Shown one piece after another: positions 1-9,955 of a stretch of 64,000 nt of DNA. Positions within the stretch are counted from its first letter, which is position 1, and each line of letters opens with the position of its first letter. The position numbers and the translations under genes were made by a program. The notes below the pieces were generated by a model, which was not told the DNA's origin, did not search any database, and saw only the letters and a program-made list of their open reading frames with translations. The stretch comes from a virus, in IMG/VR virus record IMGVR_UViG_3300042887_003321, positions 41,002 to 105,001 of that record; one strand, 5' to 3'.

Positions 1-428
1 TCATCTCTAATATTAGTATTATGGGTATATGTTAAATTTTGAGATGATGATCCTGAACTTATTGAGAGTACTACACGATTAGTTAAGTCAAAGTATGCTC
101 TAATACCATAAGTAAAACCAAATAAACCAGGTGTTGTTCCTGTTGTTGGTACAGTACCTTTACTTTGGGTCCATAAATCTATTGTAAAACTAGTTAATGG
201 AAAAAATGTGTTTCCTGTTCCAAATGAAATAGTATCGTTTATACCATCAAAGTTAAATACCCCACCATTTTGTGAACCGTATGTTGCTCCTGATGTAGTT
301 CCATTTTTGCTATTTCCACTTAAATCTCTCCAAGTAGTACCTGAGCCGGGGTATGATGTAGGATTAGCAGCATCTACTGATATTACTAATCCTGTTTCTA
401 TTGTGTTAGGTCCACCAAAAGTTGCCAT
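1..428 (-). CDS. LamG-like tail fibre/adhesin protein, 3' part beyond window
   Basis: The frame is open from an ATG at 426-428 to the window edge, so at least 142 residues are present and the C-terminus is missing. It begins with a motif of the form MxxxGGPNxxxTGLVxxxDAANPTSYxxGSTTWxDLSGN, which is nearly repeated by the next gene upstream (432-1109). The spacing and the DG(I/T)ND/Q signature are those of LamG/concanavalin-like beta-sandwich domains common in phage tail tips. It sits last in a tail-fibre cluster, so a role in host-surface or glycan binding is inferred. Two adjacent paralogs suggest tandem duplication. Confidence 0.75.
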   Translation of the reverse strand, partial: MATFGGPNTIETGLVISVDAANPTSYPGSGTTWRDLSGNSKNGTTSGATYGSQNGGVFNFDGINDTISFGTGNTFFPLTSFTIDLWTQSKGTVPTTGTTPGLFGFTYGIRAYFDLTNRVVLSISSGSSSQNLTYTHNTNIRD

Positions 429-431
429 ATC

Positions 432-1109
432 TTATAATCCAAATCGGGTTTTAGTTGCATTATAGTTTTGTTGGATTTCACTTGCGGATAATAACCTATT
501 ATATTGTCTTGTAATTGAAACATCGCAATTTAGATAATAAAATTCACCACTAAAATCTCTATTTTGCCTTCCAATAGACCAAGTAGTTATCTGCCCAGAA
601 CCTATATCATTGGTTTGAAATTCGGATGTATCTAAAGCACCGTTTACATAGTAAGTACAATAATAACTGTTTCTTAATACTGTTGTAATTTGATACCATC
701 CTCCCAATGATAATGTTGTAGATGATTGGACGGCTGAACTATCATCCCAATACCAAGAAAACTTTCCATTAGATAAAACCATAAGAGCACCAGTGGTGTT
801 TTTTTGTCCTGCTAATAATCCACCTTGAGTTACAGGGTAAGAGTTTATTCGTGTCCATATTTCCAATGTTCTATCGGCTGTGGGTAATAAATACAACCCA
901 GTATTTGTTATGGTGGCGTATTGGTCAGTTCCATTAAATCCTAAATAATTACTATCAGCGGTTGGTGTATTAATTAAAGACCAATTATAAGAATTCCCAC
1001 TTAAATCCTGCCAAGTAGTACTGCCACTTATATAGGATGTAGGATTAGCAGCATCCAATGCTAAAACTAACCCGTCAGTAACTACATTTGGTCCTCTATA
1101 AAATCCCAT
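432..1109 (-). CDS. LamG-like tail fibre/adhesin protein
   Basis: The 225-residue protein starts MGFYRGPNVVTDGLVLALD and continues with a DAANPTSY, TTWQDLSGN and FNGTDQYATI pattern typical of a LamG/concanavalin A-like fold (laminin G family). No signal peptide or membrane segment is seen. It is a clear paralog of the truncated gene 3 bases downstream and follows a fibre gene 4 bases upstream, so all three are probably co-transcribed late virion genes. The likely role is carbohydrate or receptor binding at the tail tip; the ligand cannot be predicted. Confidence 0.8.
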   Translation of the reverse strand: MGFYRGPNVVTDGLVLALDAANPTSYISGSTTWQDLSGNSYNWSLINTPTADSNYLGFNGTDQYATITNTGLYLLPTADRTLEIWTRINSYPVTQGGLLAGQKNTTGALMVLSNGKFSWYWDDSSAVQSSTTLSLGGWYQITTVLRNSYYCTYYVNGALDTSEFQTNDIGSGQITTWSIGRQNRDFSGEFYYLNCDVSITRQYNRLLSASEIQQNYNATKTRFGL

Positions 1110-1113
1110 AATA

Positions 1114-1884
1114 TTATATCATTCTTGATAATGCTTTTACAGACCAGTCGTTGGTGGATGAAGATGCATATAATATAATATTTGAACCACTTAATGCAAC
1201 TGAAAGGTTTATTTCTGCGGTATTTCCTATATCGTTTGTTGATACATCGTTCCATTCCACCGAAGTTCCGTTCCAAACCGAAAATACAGTGCCCGCTCTT
1301 GCATTAGTTGATTTATTCAATACATAATCAAAGAATGCTGCCCGGTATGAACCCGTAGATACACTCATCACAGTTCTGATCGAACCACTATCTATATCGG
1401 TATTTTGTCCATAAGTGTATAGTGAGCCTGTTGATATTTGAAAATTACCTTCAACATGCAATGATGCGGATGGGGTAGTTGTGCCTATGCCTACATTACC
1501 GTTATCTAAAACTACTAAACTTGCACTTGCATTGCTGTTTTCAACTCTAAGTGCTGTCGTTGCGGATGTTGCTCCGCTGCCTCTGACCTGTAAACGCGAT
1601 GTTGGGGAAGTTGTCCCAATACCTATGTTTCCACTACTTTCATATATTGATGATGTGGTGATTGTTGTACCACCACTCCAACGAGTTATGTAATTTGCTG
1701 TTCCACTTCCACCAATAAGTGAACCACCACTTACTAACGAAGAGGTTGAAAAATAAGTGAATGTTCCTGATGTGGTGTTATAACCTATTACATTAGGTTG
1801 AGATACATTTGGTAGTGAACTTGCGGTTATGTTTAGGACATGAACTGCACTACCAGATTGTAATATCTTTTTCCATGAAGGCAT
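1114..1884 (-). CDS. Tail fibre protein with GIGTTxP repeats
   Basis: The 256-residue protein starts MPSWKKILQSGSAVHVLNIT and contains two copies of the motif NIGIGTTSPTSRLQV / NVGIGTTTPSASLHV. This motif is widespread in phage tail fibres and in Bacteroidota surface proteins upstream of intramolecular chaperone or C-terminal tip domains. The N-terminus resembles that of the 778-residue fibre upstream (MATWKKVIVSGSQAHLQGIT), so the two share an attachment region and differ in the distal part. The last ~60 residues (from about 195) form a separate domain, possibly the tip. A 160-base intergenic region precedes it. Confidence 0.8.
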   Translation of the reverse strand: MPSWKKILQSGSAVHVLNITASSLPNVSQPNVIGYNTTSGTFTYFSTSSLVSGGSLIGGSGTANYITRWSGGTTITTSSIYESSGNIGIGTTSPTSRLQVRGSGATSATTALRVENSNASASLVVLDNGNVGIGTTTPSASLHVEGNFQISTGSLYTYGQNTDIDSGSIRTVMSVSTGSYRAAFFDYVLNKSTNARAGTVFSVWNGTSVEWNDVSTNDIGNTAEINLSVALSGSNIILYASSSTNDWSVKALSRMI

Positions 1885-2044
1885 ACACTCACTCTTTTTT
1901 TAACTATACAATATGGTTGGATACACATACTAAGTGAGTAGTATATGGGCCCACTTCCTTGTTCAGGCCAATATTGTACTTTTTGGTTTATACTCTAATA
2001 TAGTATAAATATATAAAAAAAATTAATTAGTGTTTATTTCCAAA
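1885..2044. other. Intergenic region between fibre genes
   Basis: There is no ORF here. The stretch carries short inverted segments around GTGGGCCCAT and several AT-rich blocks, including TATAAATA on the plus strand near 2000. It probably holds the end of the transcript of the 778-residue fibre and the start signal of the 256-residue fibre. I cannot identify a definite promoter or terminator. Confidence 0.3.
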
Positions 2045-4381
2045 TTAAACATATATCCAAATTTCACCATCGGTAGTGTTTATATGCATATTACCATATC
2101 CAAAAGAAGAACTACCAAAAGTTGGTGCGTTTGAATCGGTTGGAGATACTCCTGATGATGAAACCGTTACCATAAAATCAGTTGGGGTTACATTCATTGA
2201 AGCCGTTCCTACACCCAATGCTACACCCCATCTGTTTGCTAAACCATTCGCTCCACCACTACCACTATTGAATACGAAAGCAGAGCCACTACCAGCAGCA
2301 CCTTCAATAATTATACCACCTTCGGATGCGGGTGCTTGAGAACCTGAACTTCTTCCTAAAACGATAAACTTATCTTCTATTGATAAGGTAGATGTGTTGA
2401 TTATTGTTGTTTCTCCATTTACTGTTAGGTCACCACCAACGACAACATTTCCTGTTGTGGTTATAGCAGCAGCCCCAACTGTTCCCGTAAATGTTGGTGA
2501 AGATGAGAATACCAAATTACCTGTTCCAGTTTCATCCGTTACTGCGGCTGCTAAGTTGGCTGATGATGGTATGTTTAAGAATGTTGCTACACCCGTACCT
2601 AATGTTTGAGTTGCCACCCTATTTGAAGATGTGATAACCAGCATGGTGCTTGAAAGTGCAGTTGCGGGTAATTGGTTAGCTAACGTAATGGTTTGTGCGT
2701 TTACAGTTACACTATCACCAATTGCATCCCCTAATGTAGTATTACCTGCTATTGCAACAGTTCCATTGGTAGCACCCATATTAATACTAGCTGCTCCACC
2801 AAAGTTAATTGTAGTTGTAGTTCCGTTTAATAAGTTAACGGTAGTGTTAGTTGATGTTATATCACCACCATTTGCTGCTAAAGTACCGCCAACAGTAGCA
2901 TTCCCACTCGTTGTAAGTGCTTGACCAAATAACCCAGCAGAAGAACTTATATTAGATGATGCGGTTATATTTACTGCGGTTATACCACCACCTACTTGAA
3001 GAGTGTTTGTTGGGGTAGCCGTATTTATACCGACTAAAGTAGCACCATTACTTGCGGATATTTTTAAATCGGGTCTATTAGAACCACTATAACTAAATAA
3101 AATACCTCCACTTAAAACATGAGACCCTGTTGTAAAAGCTTCAAACCTTAAAGCCTGGTTATAAGCGCCTATTTGGGCCCAACTTGCGGATAATGGTGTT
3201 GTTGTTGCACCTGTGGTATAAGAACCGAATCCAATTTTAGGTCCTTCGGTATCGGAAAATACATAAGTCCCGTATGAGTTTACATCGGTACTTACTCTAC
3301 TTCCAACAACTATACCTTCATTCCCACCCGAACCAGAAACATTTAATCTTCCCGCAAATATTGGTGATGATCCTGTATCTGTATATCCAACTATAAATCT
3401 AGGATTAGCTTCGGTGGTCATAACAATTGAAGAGGTTGTTATTGTATTATTATCAGACCACATGGTTAAACGTTGGCCTACACCAACACCATCTATTGTT
3501 GTTGGTAGTGCAATAGATGATGTATTGAATTTAGTGATGTTACCACTAGAATCAATACCAAGAACTTGTACTTGTGCAAGTGTTGGTAATGCACTCGCGG
3601 TTAGATTTGTTGTTGAAATACCAGTCCCGCCTACTTGAAGAGTATTTGTTGGGGTTGTTGTACCTATACCTACATTACCTGTAGATGTTATTCTCATTCG
3701 TTCAGTAACTAACGAACCACTTTGATTTGTTCCAAATGCAAGGAAAGCATCGGGAGTAGCATCTTCAGAAACGGCTTCTATAAAAGCTTTGGTTGTACCA
3801 GAGCCAGTAGTATCCGTATCATTGGAACTAAATATAATTCTTCCAATAGGTTGATCGGTAGTCGAGGTGGTGTCTGCGTCTAATAGCTGTATAAAATTAA
3901 GAGAATCACTACCCCCAACCGAATTGTAGGTTTTTTGATTACCACCTGCACCACCGTTACTTGATCTTACAATTATAGATGCAGTAGTACCTACATTAGA
4001 TGCATTAATATATAAACTGGGATTTGTTATTGTATTTGATGAATTAAGTTGGAGTAGCCCTAATGTTGGAGTTGTTGTACCTATGCCTATAGCACCACTA
4101 CTACTAATAGTCATTGCTACCGAGCCACTTGTTTCAAATTGTAAATTTTGGTTATCGTTAGTACCTAAAACAGCAGCAGCACCAAATGAGTTGCCACCTT
4201 GTACAAATGCATTTGGGTTTACTATGGAAGATGTATTAAAATATGATAACACACCCGTTGTTGGGTCATAACCAACAATTTGCCCTGTGGGTACAGCAGT
4301 ATTATTTGTTAGATTACTAGCAGTTATACCTTGTAAATGGGCCTGCGAACCAGATACTATTACTTTTTTCCATGTTGCCAT
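2045..4381 (-). CDS. Long tail fibre protein
   Basis: The 778-residue protein is rich in Ser, Thr, Gly, Asn and Ala and strongly repetitive. At least three blocks of the type GIGTTTPTNTLQVGG recur, separated by beta-rich segments. The C-terminal region (from about residue 655) contains LSIEDKFIVLGRSSGSQ-like sequence and ends in DGEIWIYV, a form common in phage fibres and structural collar proteins. No catalytic motif is seen. It shares an N-terminus with the fibre at 1114-1884. Its neighbours are tail genes, so it is probably the main long fibre or a whisker. Confidence 0.8.
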   Translation of the reverse strand: MATWKKVIVSGSQAHLQGITASNLTNNTAVPTGQIVGYDPTTGVLSYFNTSSIVNPNAFVQGGNSFGAAAVLGTNDNQNLQFETSGSVAMTISSSGAIGIGTTTPTLGLLQLNSSNTITNPSLYINASNVGTTASIIVRSSNGGAGGNQKTYNSVGGSDSLNFIQLLDADTTSTTDQPIGRIIFSSNDTDTTGSGTTKAFIEAVSEDATPDAFLAFGTNQSGSLVTERMRITSTGNVGIGTTTPTNTLQVGGTGISTTNLTASALPTLAQVQVLGIDSSGNITKFNTSSIALPTTIDGVGVGQRLTMWSDNNTITTSSIVMTTEANPRFIVGYTDTGSSPIFAGRLNVSGSGGNEGIVVGSRVSTDVNSYGTYVFSDTEGPKIGFGSYTTGATTTPLSASWAQIGAYNQALRFEAFTTGSHVLSGGILFSYSGSNRPDLKISASNGATLVGINTATPTNTLQVGGGITAVNITASSNISSSAGLFGQALTTSGNATVGGTLAANGGDITSTNTTVNLLNGTTTTINFGGAASINMGATNGTVAIAGNTTLGDAIGDSVTVNAQTITLANQLPATALSSTMLVITSSNRVATQTLGTGVATFLNIPSSANLAAAVTDETGTGNLVFSSSPTFTGTVGAAAITTTGNVVVGGDLTVNGETTIINTSTLSIEDKFIVLGRSSGSQAPASEGGIIIEGAAGSGSAFVFNSGSGGANGLANRWGVALGVGTASMNVTPTDFMVTVSSSGVSPTDSNAPTFGSSSFGYGNMHINTTDGEIWIYV

Positions 4382-4407
4382 ATTACTCTCCTAATGTAAT
4401 TAAATTA

Positions 4408-4647
4408 TTATTTTTTTTGGTTTTGGTTTTCTTTCAGTTGTAAAAATTGGTTTTGAAGTTTAATGATTGTATTATAAACTAATTCAACATCACCAACAGT
4501 AAAAGTTAAATCTTTTAATGATGTCAATAAAAAAGTTATTTCATCAAAATTTAAATCATTTTTATCTCCACTTTTTATATATTCAACAGTCTCAGGTTGA
4601 TTAGAATCTGGTTGTTGTTTTACTCTTAGTTTGTCAAGTATGGACAT
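4408..4647 (-). CDS. Small acidic protein in tail cluster
   Basis: The 79-residue protein starts MSILDKLRVKQQPDSNQPE and is mostly helical and charged. A probable coiled coil runs from about residue 30 to the end (ITFLLTSLKDLTFTVGD... LQNQFLQLKENQ). It lies between two fibre genes and could be a small fibre chaperone or virion component; no family is recognised. Directly upstream, on the minus strand, is TATAAATAAG (about 4672-4681), which matches the T4-type late promoter core TATAAATA. Confidence 0.6.
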   Translation of the reverse strand: MSILDKLRVKQQPDSNQPETVEYIKSGDKNDLNFDEITFLLTSLKDLTFTVGDVELVYNTIIKLQNQFLQLKENQNQKK

Positions 4648-4671
4648 TTTGAAACCTCATATTATAGTTTA

Positions 4672-4681
4672 ACTTATTTAT
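4672..4681 (-). promoter_or_regulatory. Possible gp55-type late promoter (TATAAATA)
   Basis: The minus strand reads TATAAATAAG about 30 bases before the start codon of the 79-residue gene, in a phage that encodes a gp55-like sigma factor. The site is partly palindromic and single, and other structural genes do not show it clearly, so this is weak. Confidence 0.3.
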
Positions 4682-4706
4682 AAATAGTATTTATTTTTTT
4701 TATGTG

Positions 4707-5345
4707 TTACATTCCCAAGTAAAAATTTCCATCCGATGAATAATACATCCCACCAGTTATAGGGGTTGGTGGTGTATCAAATTTACCCAATACCATAACA
4801 CCCTCTGAATTGATTTGTGCTGCAACGAAACTTCCCGATTTAATGATAAAGAAATCAGGCATTTCCGATGATATCTTTGTTTGGATTTGATTTGATTGAT
4901 TATATATTACTACACTTGATGTGTTTATTCTTACATTTCCCAATTGGATGTATTCATCTCCCCCAAAAACTTCTGCAACTACACCAGTACTATCTACAAA
5001 ACTCAAACTCCGACTCACATAAACATCACTCCAAGCAGCGGTGGCGCTACCAACGGAGTGTATAGATGTATTTCCCGAAACAACATGTGGAATTAAAGAA
5101 CCTGAAAAGTTTACTGAGCCTGAAAATGAACTTCTACCAATTATTAGGAGATTTCCTAAAAGGTTTACCGAACCAGTTGTGGTTGTATTGGTAGTAACAG
5201 CCGCTTCAATTGATTGACCCGAACTACCTGATTTTTTTAGGAATATTTTACCATCAGCAGTATTTACAGCTAACTCACCCAATTCTAATGAGGATGTGGT
5301 TGGTACATTTCCACTTCCAAGGTTTCTTCTAAGTAAAATTGACAT
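4707..5345 (-). CDS. Tail fibre/collar protein
   Basis: The 212-residue protein starts MSILLRRNLGSGNVPTTSSL and continues with ELGELAVNTADGKIFLKKSG. The L.GELAVNTADGKIF motif marks the N-terminal region of many phage tail fibres (often seen as P..GELAINTADG). The middle is Ser/Gly/Val-rich beta structure and the C-terminus is GGMYYSSDGNFYLGM. It overlaps the start of the downstream transcript unit and is spaced exactly 0-1 base from the 484-residue gene, so the two are translationally coupled. Confidence 0.75.
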   Translation of the reverse strand: MSILLRRNLGSGNVPTTSSLELGELAVNTADGKIFLKKSGSSGQSIEAAVTTNTTTTGSVNLLGNLLIIGRSSFSGSVNFSGSLIPHVVSGNTSIHSVGSATAAWSDVYVSRSLSFVDSTGVVAEVFGGDEYIQLGNVRINTSSVVIYNQSNQIQTKISSEMPDFFIIKSGSFVAAQINSEGVMVLGKFDTPPTPITGGMYYSSDGNFYLGM

Positions 5346-6799
5346 TAGTAAAATCCCCCATCAACATTTAACGCAAAGGATGCGGTTATAGAATACGAAC
5401 TACTTATAGGTGTTCCATTTTCCCATACACCTGCATTATATACCAACGCCTGCCCATTTGTGGGGGATGTAATAGTTACATTTGTTAAATCATCCAAAGT
5501 AGTTACAGCGCTTCCACCACCACCAGCTGCACCAACATTATTATAGCCAGCAAGAAAAGCATCTTTTTCTTCAATAAAATATGGCGATTCATCATTTAGT
5601 GAATTTACAAATTCTACTTTTATATCATTTAAATCATTTTCCTTTTCTGCTTGATACACAAAGGTATGTGTAGACTGTGTAAAATTTGTTGCAATGTTTG
5701 AGTAAATATCTGTTATAGATGAACTAATTCTAGAACTTAAAATTTTTGTACCAACAAATTTATATTGGTTAGTTGTCTCAAATGATTTTGGTCTAATATA
5801 AACATTTATTTTATCAACATTACCAATTATTGGATTAACATCTTTTAAGGTGATGTGTAAAAGTGATTGTAAAAATTGTGTTTGCGAACCTGTTGTAGGA
5901 ACTTCTATTGTAAAACTACCTGTTGAAAATGATGTAAATGTTTTTAATATAGATTCAAGTTTCGTTGTTACCGATGCGGTTAGTGGATTTGAAACACGCG
6001 CTGTTTTACCATCTATCAAAGATTGTACAGAAGCGGTATAATTTATAGGTTTTAATAATCCAGCCGAAGCTTCTGCGGATGTTATCGTTGGTGATAAAGT
6101 TATATTCTGTAAATTAAAATATACTTTATTTCCAGCCAAATTAGAACCAAAGTTATATGATGATGTTGTTGGTAATCTTAAAAATACATTTTCACCACTA
6201 AAATCTGAAGAATATACGATGGTTTCATTTATAGATTCACTAACCAATAATAGCTGACCGTTTTCGTCTGCGAAATTTAAATAAGATGAAATAGATTCTG
6301 ATATTGATATTGTAGGTAATTCATTATTGGAGAATAGAATAGGAGATTCCGACCTATAATTTCTAGTTATTGGTATTTTTCTTCTCCACCGTATGTTTAT
6401 AGTATTTTTAAACTCATCAGGTATTTCTTCACCATTTTCAGTTCTATCCGCAATACCACATATTATTACCTCACCAACCCCATTTGGGGTATTGTACATA
6501 TCATTTCTTTGACCATACACCCACACCGAAATATAGCGTGATAAATCGCCCGGCTCATAATCAGGTATTTCATAATAAACCGATTGACCGTTTACATCTA
6601 AAATTTCAATAAATAGTTCAGAACCTGGCTGTAGTGTTACTCTGCTTGGTTTTACCCTAACGCCATTTTTTCCTCTACCAAAAAATTTAGGAAATTCGGT
6701 TATACCAAAATATGCTTCAGAAGTTAATGAAGTATCTTCAATATAAACTGGTACTGATTCTAAATTTTGTTTAAACCGTCTTTTAAGTTCTAATGACAT
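5345..6799 (-). CDS. Virion structural protein with fibre-type C-terminus
   Basis: The 484-residue protein has an ordered N-terminal part (residues 1-150) with VRVKPSRVTLQPGSELFIEI, suggesting an immunoglobulin-like or beta-sandwich domain. A Ser/Thr-rich middle follows. The C-terminal segment TTLDDLTNVTITSPTNGQAL plus YNAGVWEN is found at the ends of many tail fibre or baseplate proteins. It is probably a baseplate-proximal fibre or an adaptor; I do not recognise a specific T4 homolog. Its start is 15 bases after the stop of the recombination nuclease gene. Confidence 0.7.
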   Translation of the reverse strand: MSLELKRRFKQNLESVPVYIEDTSLTSEAYFGITEFPKFFGRGKNGVRVKPSRVTLQPGSELFIEILDVNGQSVYYEIPDYEPGDLSRYISVWVYGQRNDMYNTPNGVGEVIICGIADRTENGEEIPDEFKNTINIRWRRKIPITRNYRSESPILFSNNELPTISISESISSYLNFADENGQLLLVSESINETIVYSSDFSGENVFLRLPTTSSYNFGSNLAGNKVYFNLQNITLSPTITSAEASAGLLKPINYTASVQSLIDGKTARVSNPLTASVTTKLESILKTFTSFSTGSFTIEVPTTGSQTQFLQSLLHITLKDVNPIIGNVDKINVYIRPKSFETTNQYKFVGTKILSSRISSSITDIYSNIATNFTQSTHTFVYQAEKENDLNDIKVEFVNSLNDESPYFIEEKDAFLAGYNNVGAAGGGGSAVTTLDDLTNVTITSPTNGQALVYNAGVWENGTPISSSYSITASFALNVDGGFY

Positions 6800-6814
6800 T
6801 CATTTCTCCCATAA

Positions 6815-9800
6815 CTATAAGTATTTTATTGAAGAAAAAGAGTTTATTTTATTTATATCAATTATCTGGTCTACCATATCCCTCGTTTTATCTATGTGGG
6901 ATATCGTAATAATAAAATCAAATTGAGTTTTTAAATAATCAAATAGCAAATACAAAGAATTAAAATTATCAGTATCCAGTGAACCAAACCCCTCATCAAT
7001 AGCGATAAAGTTTGGACGGGGTAGGTTGGATATACTAATTAATGCGGTTCTGATTGCGATTGAACTCACAAACTTTTCCATACCACTTGTCAACTCTAAT
7101 GGCCAATACTTATCATCTCCATAGCAAATATATGAGTTGATGTTTTTACCATCGGTATCTAATATGATTTGGAAATCCACTATAGGTTGAAGAATATTGT
7201 TAATTTCAATCTCCAACGTTGGTAATATTTCTGCTATCAATCCATATGGAATACCATCCCGCTTAACTGCTGATAAGTAGTGTTCGTATCCATTATACTT
7301 TAATTCCATTTGATTTAATTTTTTTACAGATTCATTTACAGACTCAATTGTATTTTTTTGAACACGTAACTCACCCAACAAATCTATTAAATCGGTTGTA
7401 ACCTTATTTAATTCGGATTGAGTTTCCAATCTTTTTTGTTTTAGTGAATTAATTTCTTCATTAAGTTTGATGTTGAATTCAACCGATTTTTCTTGCTTTT
7501 TGGCTTTTTCAATGTTCGCAGATATTTTTTCGTATTGAGATTCGTATTGGTTATAATCGGATTTAGAATCATTTAATTCAGATAAAAGATTGTAGTATTT
7601 GCGGTTTACCTCTTGCTCTTTTTCTTTGACCTGATTTACCTTATCCAACTCCGTTTTTACATCACACCCCTTTTGTGTTTGAACTTTTTCTGATAGTTCG
7701 GTTTCTAATACGGATATCTTTTTAGTTAGTGTTACTATTTTAGTTTCCAATTCCAAACTTTGCTTTGCAAATGGAGTGTTTTTATTTTTAACACAATGTT
7801 CACAATTATCATCGTATGTAAAAGAACCAATACCATCCAAATGCTTTTTGGTATGTGATAGTTCAATCTGATACTTTGATATGGTTTGTTTTATTAATGC
7901 GATATCCCGCTCTAAAACACGCCATTCATTATCTTTTGCTTTTAATTCATCTAAATCATACTCTTTATAGAACTCGCCAATTCTTTCAAGCTTTTCCTCT
8001 AATGGTTTTACTTGGGATTGTAACTCCCTTATATTGGATGATATTGTTCCTATAGAATTCCTACAATCTTTTAATTCGGCATTTAATAACTCTAAGTTCA
8101 GATTACCATCCACCACAATTAACTTTGCAGACTTATCCTCAATTTGGTTGTGTATATTGTTAAGATTAGTTTCAAAATTTATTTTTTTGTTTTCCAAATC
8201 AGAAATAGAACCTGTTATAGATTGAGATACTAATTCGGCCTTAGCCAACTTTGTTGGAAAATCTTGCCCCTTATAATCTTTCAGTAAGGTTGATAACTCC
8301 TTTATTTCTTCACTTGCTACTGAATACAATTGCTCAAACACATCCATATCCAAAAATTGAGCAAGTAACTCTTTTCGTTCTTTTTGTGATTTATCAATAA
8401 AACCACTATTGTTAAATTGAGTTGAGAGAGCAGTCAATATGAAATCATCATATGTTCCTACATACTGCCTAATAACTGAATTTGTATCTCTTCTTTCATC
8501 ACCATTCAAACTTTCAATATCACCCATATCATTGAATGTGTAAAATTGAGTATCAACTTTTACAGTTCCCTTTTTGGTGGATTTATTTGCGGTTCTCTCA
8601 ATTACATAATCCCTGCCATTTAGTTCAAAGATAAACTTACAATAAAAATTGTTTTTAGAATAATTCATCACATCAACTGCTTTTGATGTTCGGGAGCACT
8701 TATCAAAAATACAAAAGGATAAAGCATCCCACAAAGAAGATTTACCACTTGCGTTGGGAGCAAATACACCATACGCCCCTTTCATATTTTGAAAGTTTAT
8801 ATAGTTATCTTCCCCATAAGAAAACATATTTGAGAATTGAAATTCTTTTGGAATCCAAACCGAACTCCGAATTGCATGAGGATTTACAATCTTTGAGTTT
8901 ATATCAGCGTTTATACCTTTGACAACTTCTAAAGCTTCTGAATCAATACCAAACTTTTGGGTCAAATAATCTTCCAATAGTTTATTTTGAAATCCAACAT
9001 CCCTTACATTATGTAGAGTTATATGTTCTCGTTTTCCAACTTCGTTTGTAGATAAAACTTTCTGAATACTTAACTCTTCTATTTCATATTTCTTTTTTAA
9101 AGAAGATACAATTTTATTCAACTGTGATGTGGTTGTATCTTTAACCCTTAATCTTAATCTTGGCTTTGGGCAAATGTAATTATTTGATACGATTTTACCA
9201 TCTTCAATATCAATAGTTCCATACCCATACGCATTCTCAATATGAACGAATGTGGAGGACTTTGTTGGTACATCCCATACCAATATCCCATGCTCAGGAT
9301 AAATTGATTCTGAGTGGTTCTGTGTAATCAGGGAGCCTGGGTACTTTATAGTATCCACACCTGATACTGAATTATTGGGAACATGGATATCTCCCAAAAG
9401 AACAATATCATATCCTTTAAAAGAATCCACCGTAACTTTTTTGTTATCAATCTTAAATCCATGCTCAGTTTGTATTCCATCAACGGGTCCGTGATAAAGA
9501 GCGATTTTAAAATCCCCATCAACGCCCGAACTATTTGTAAATCCATCCGATGAATCGAATACTGATTTGTGTGCGAATACGATGCCACCAAACTCAAAGG
9601 TTGTAGTGTTTTTGTAGTAATATAAGTTTGGGTGATTTAAAGCATCAACAATTGGTGATAACGCATCTAACCGAGAAGGGTTATTTAGATTTGCATCGTG
9701 GTTGCCAGGAATTAAAATGGTGGGCATGATATCCGATAAATTTCTCAAAAAGTTTTGAGTCATATGTACCACCTCCGGCGTCATATCGGTTTTAGCGTGA

Positions 9801-9955
9801 ACTATATCCCCAGCTAATACAATAGCAGAGTCTTCAGTTACAACTGATTTTAAGTAATCATATAAACGATTAAAAACTAAAGAATACTCTTTATGTCTTT
9901 TTAAGTTTCGTATATGAACATCAGCAATATGATAAATCTTATTTAACTTTTTCAT
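6815..9955 (-). CDS. Fused Mre11/SbcD-Rad50/SbcC-like recombination nuclease (gp47-gp46 fusion)
   Basis: The 1046-residue protein contains both halves of the Mre11-Rad50 complex in one frame. Residues 1-350 carry the metallophosphatase motifs DVH (12-14), GD (49-50), GNHD (84-87), YHGPVDG (154-160) and GDIH (188-191). Residues 390-1046 carry an SMC-type ATPase: Walker A APNASGKS (399-406), a long coiled coil broken by a zinc-hook motif CEHC (718-721), a signature LTSGMEKF, and Walker B FIAIDEGFGSLD. In T4 the two are separate genes, 47 and 46 (about 340 and 560 residues). The complex resects DNA ends for recombination-dependent replication. The stop codon is TAG. Confidence 0.93.
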   Translation of the reverse strand: MKKLNKIYHIADVHIRNLKRHKEYSLVFNRLYDYLKSVVTEDSAIVLAGDIVHAKTDMTPEVVHMTQNFLRNLSDIMPTILIPGNHDANLNNPSRLDALSPIVDALNHPNLYYYKNTTTFEFGGIVFAHKSVFDSSDGFTNSSGVDGDFKIALYHGPVDGIQTEHGFKIDNKKVTVDSFKGYDIVLLGDIHVPNNSVSGVDTIKYPGSLITQNHSESIYPEHGILVWDVPTKSSTFVHIENAYGYGTIDIEDGKIVSNNYICPKPRLRLRVKDTTTSQLNKIVSSLKKKYEIEELSIQKVLSTNEVGKREHITLHNVRDVGFQNKLLEDYLTQKFGIDSEALEVVKGINADINSKIVNPHAIRSSVWIPKEFQFSNMFSYGEDNYINFQNMKGAYGVFAPNASGKSSLWDALSFCIFDKCSRTSKAVDVMNYSKNNFYCKFIFELNGRDYVIERTANKSTKKGTVKVDTQFYTFNDMGDIESLNGDERRDTNSVIRQYVGTYDDFILTALSTQFNNSGFIDKSQKERKELLAQFLDMDVFEQLYSVASEEIKELSTLLKDYKGQDFPTKLAKAELVSQSITGSISDLENKKINFETNLNNIHNQIEDKSAKLIVVDGNLNLELLNAELKDCRNSIGTISSNIRELQSQVKPLEEKLERIGEFYKEYDLDELKAKDNEWRVLERDIALIKQTISKYQIELSHTKKHLDGIGSFTYDDNCEHCVKNKNTPFAKQSLELETKIVTLTKKISVLETELSEKVQTQKGCDVKTELDKVNQVKEKEQEVNRKYYNLLSELNDSKSDYNQYESQYEKISANIEKAKKQEKSVEFNIKLNEEINSLKQKRLETQSELNKVTTDLIDLLGELRVQKNTIESVNESVKKLNQMELKYNGYEHYLSAVKRDGIPYGLIAEILPTLEIEINNILQPIVDFQIILDTDGKNINSYICYGDDKYWPLELTSGMEKFVSSIAIRTALISISNLPRPNFIAIDEGFGSLDTDNFNSLYLLFDYLKTQFDFIITISHIDKTRDMVDQIIDINKINSFSSIKYL

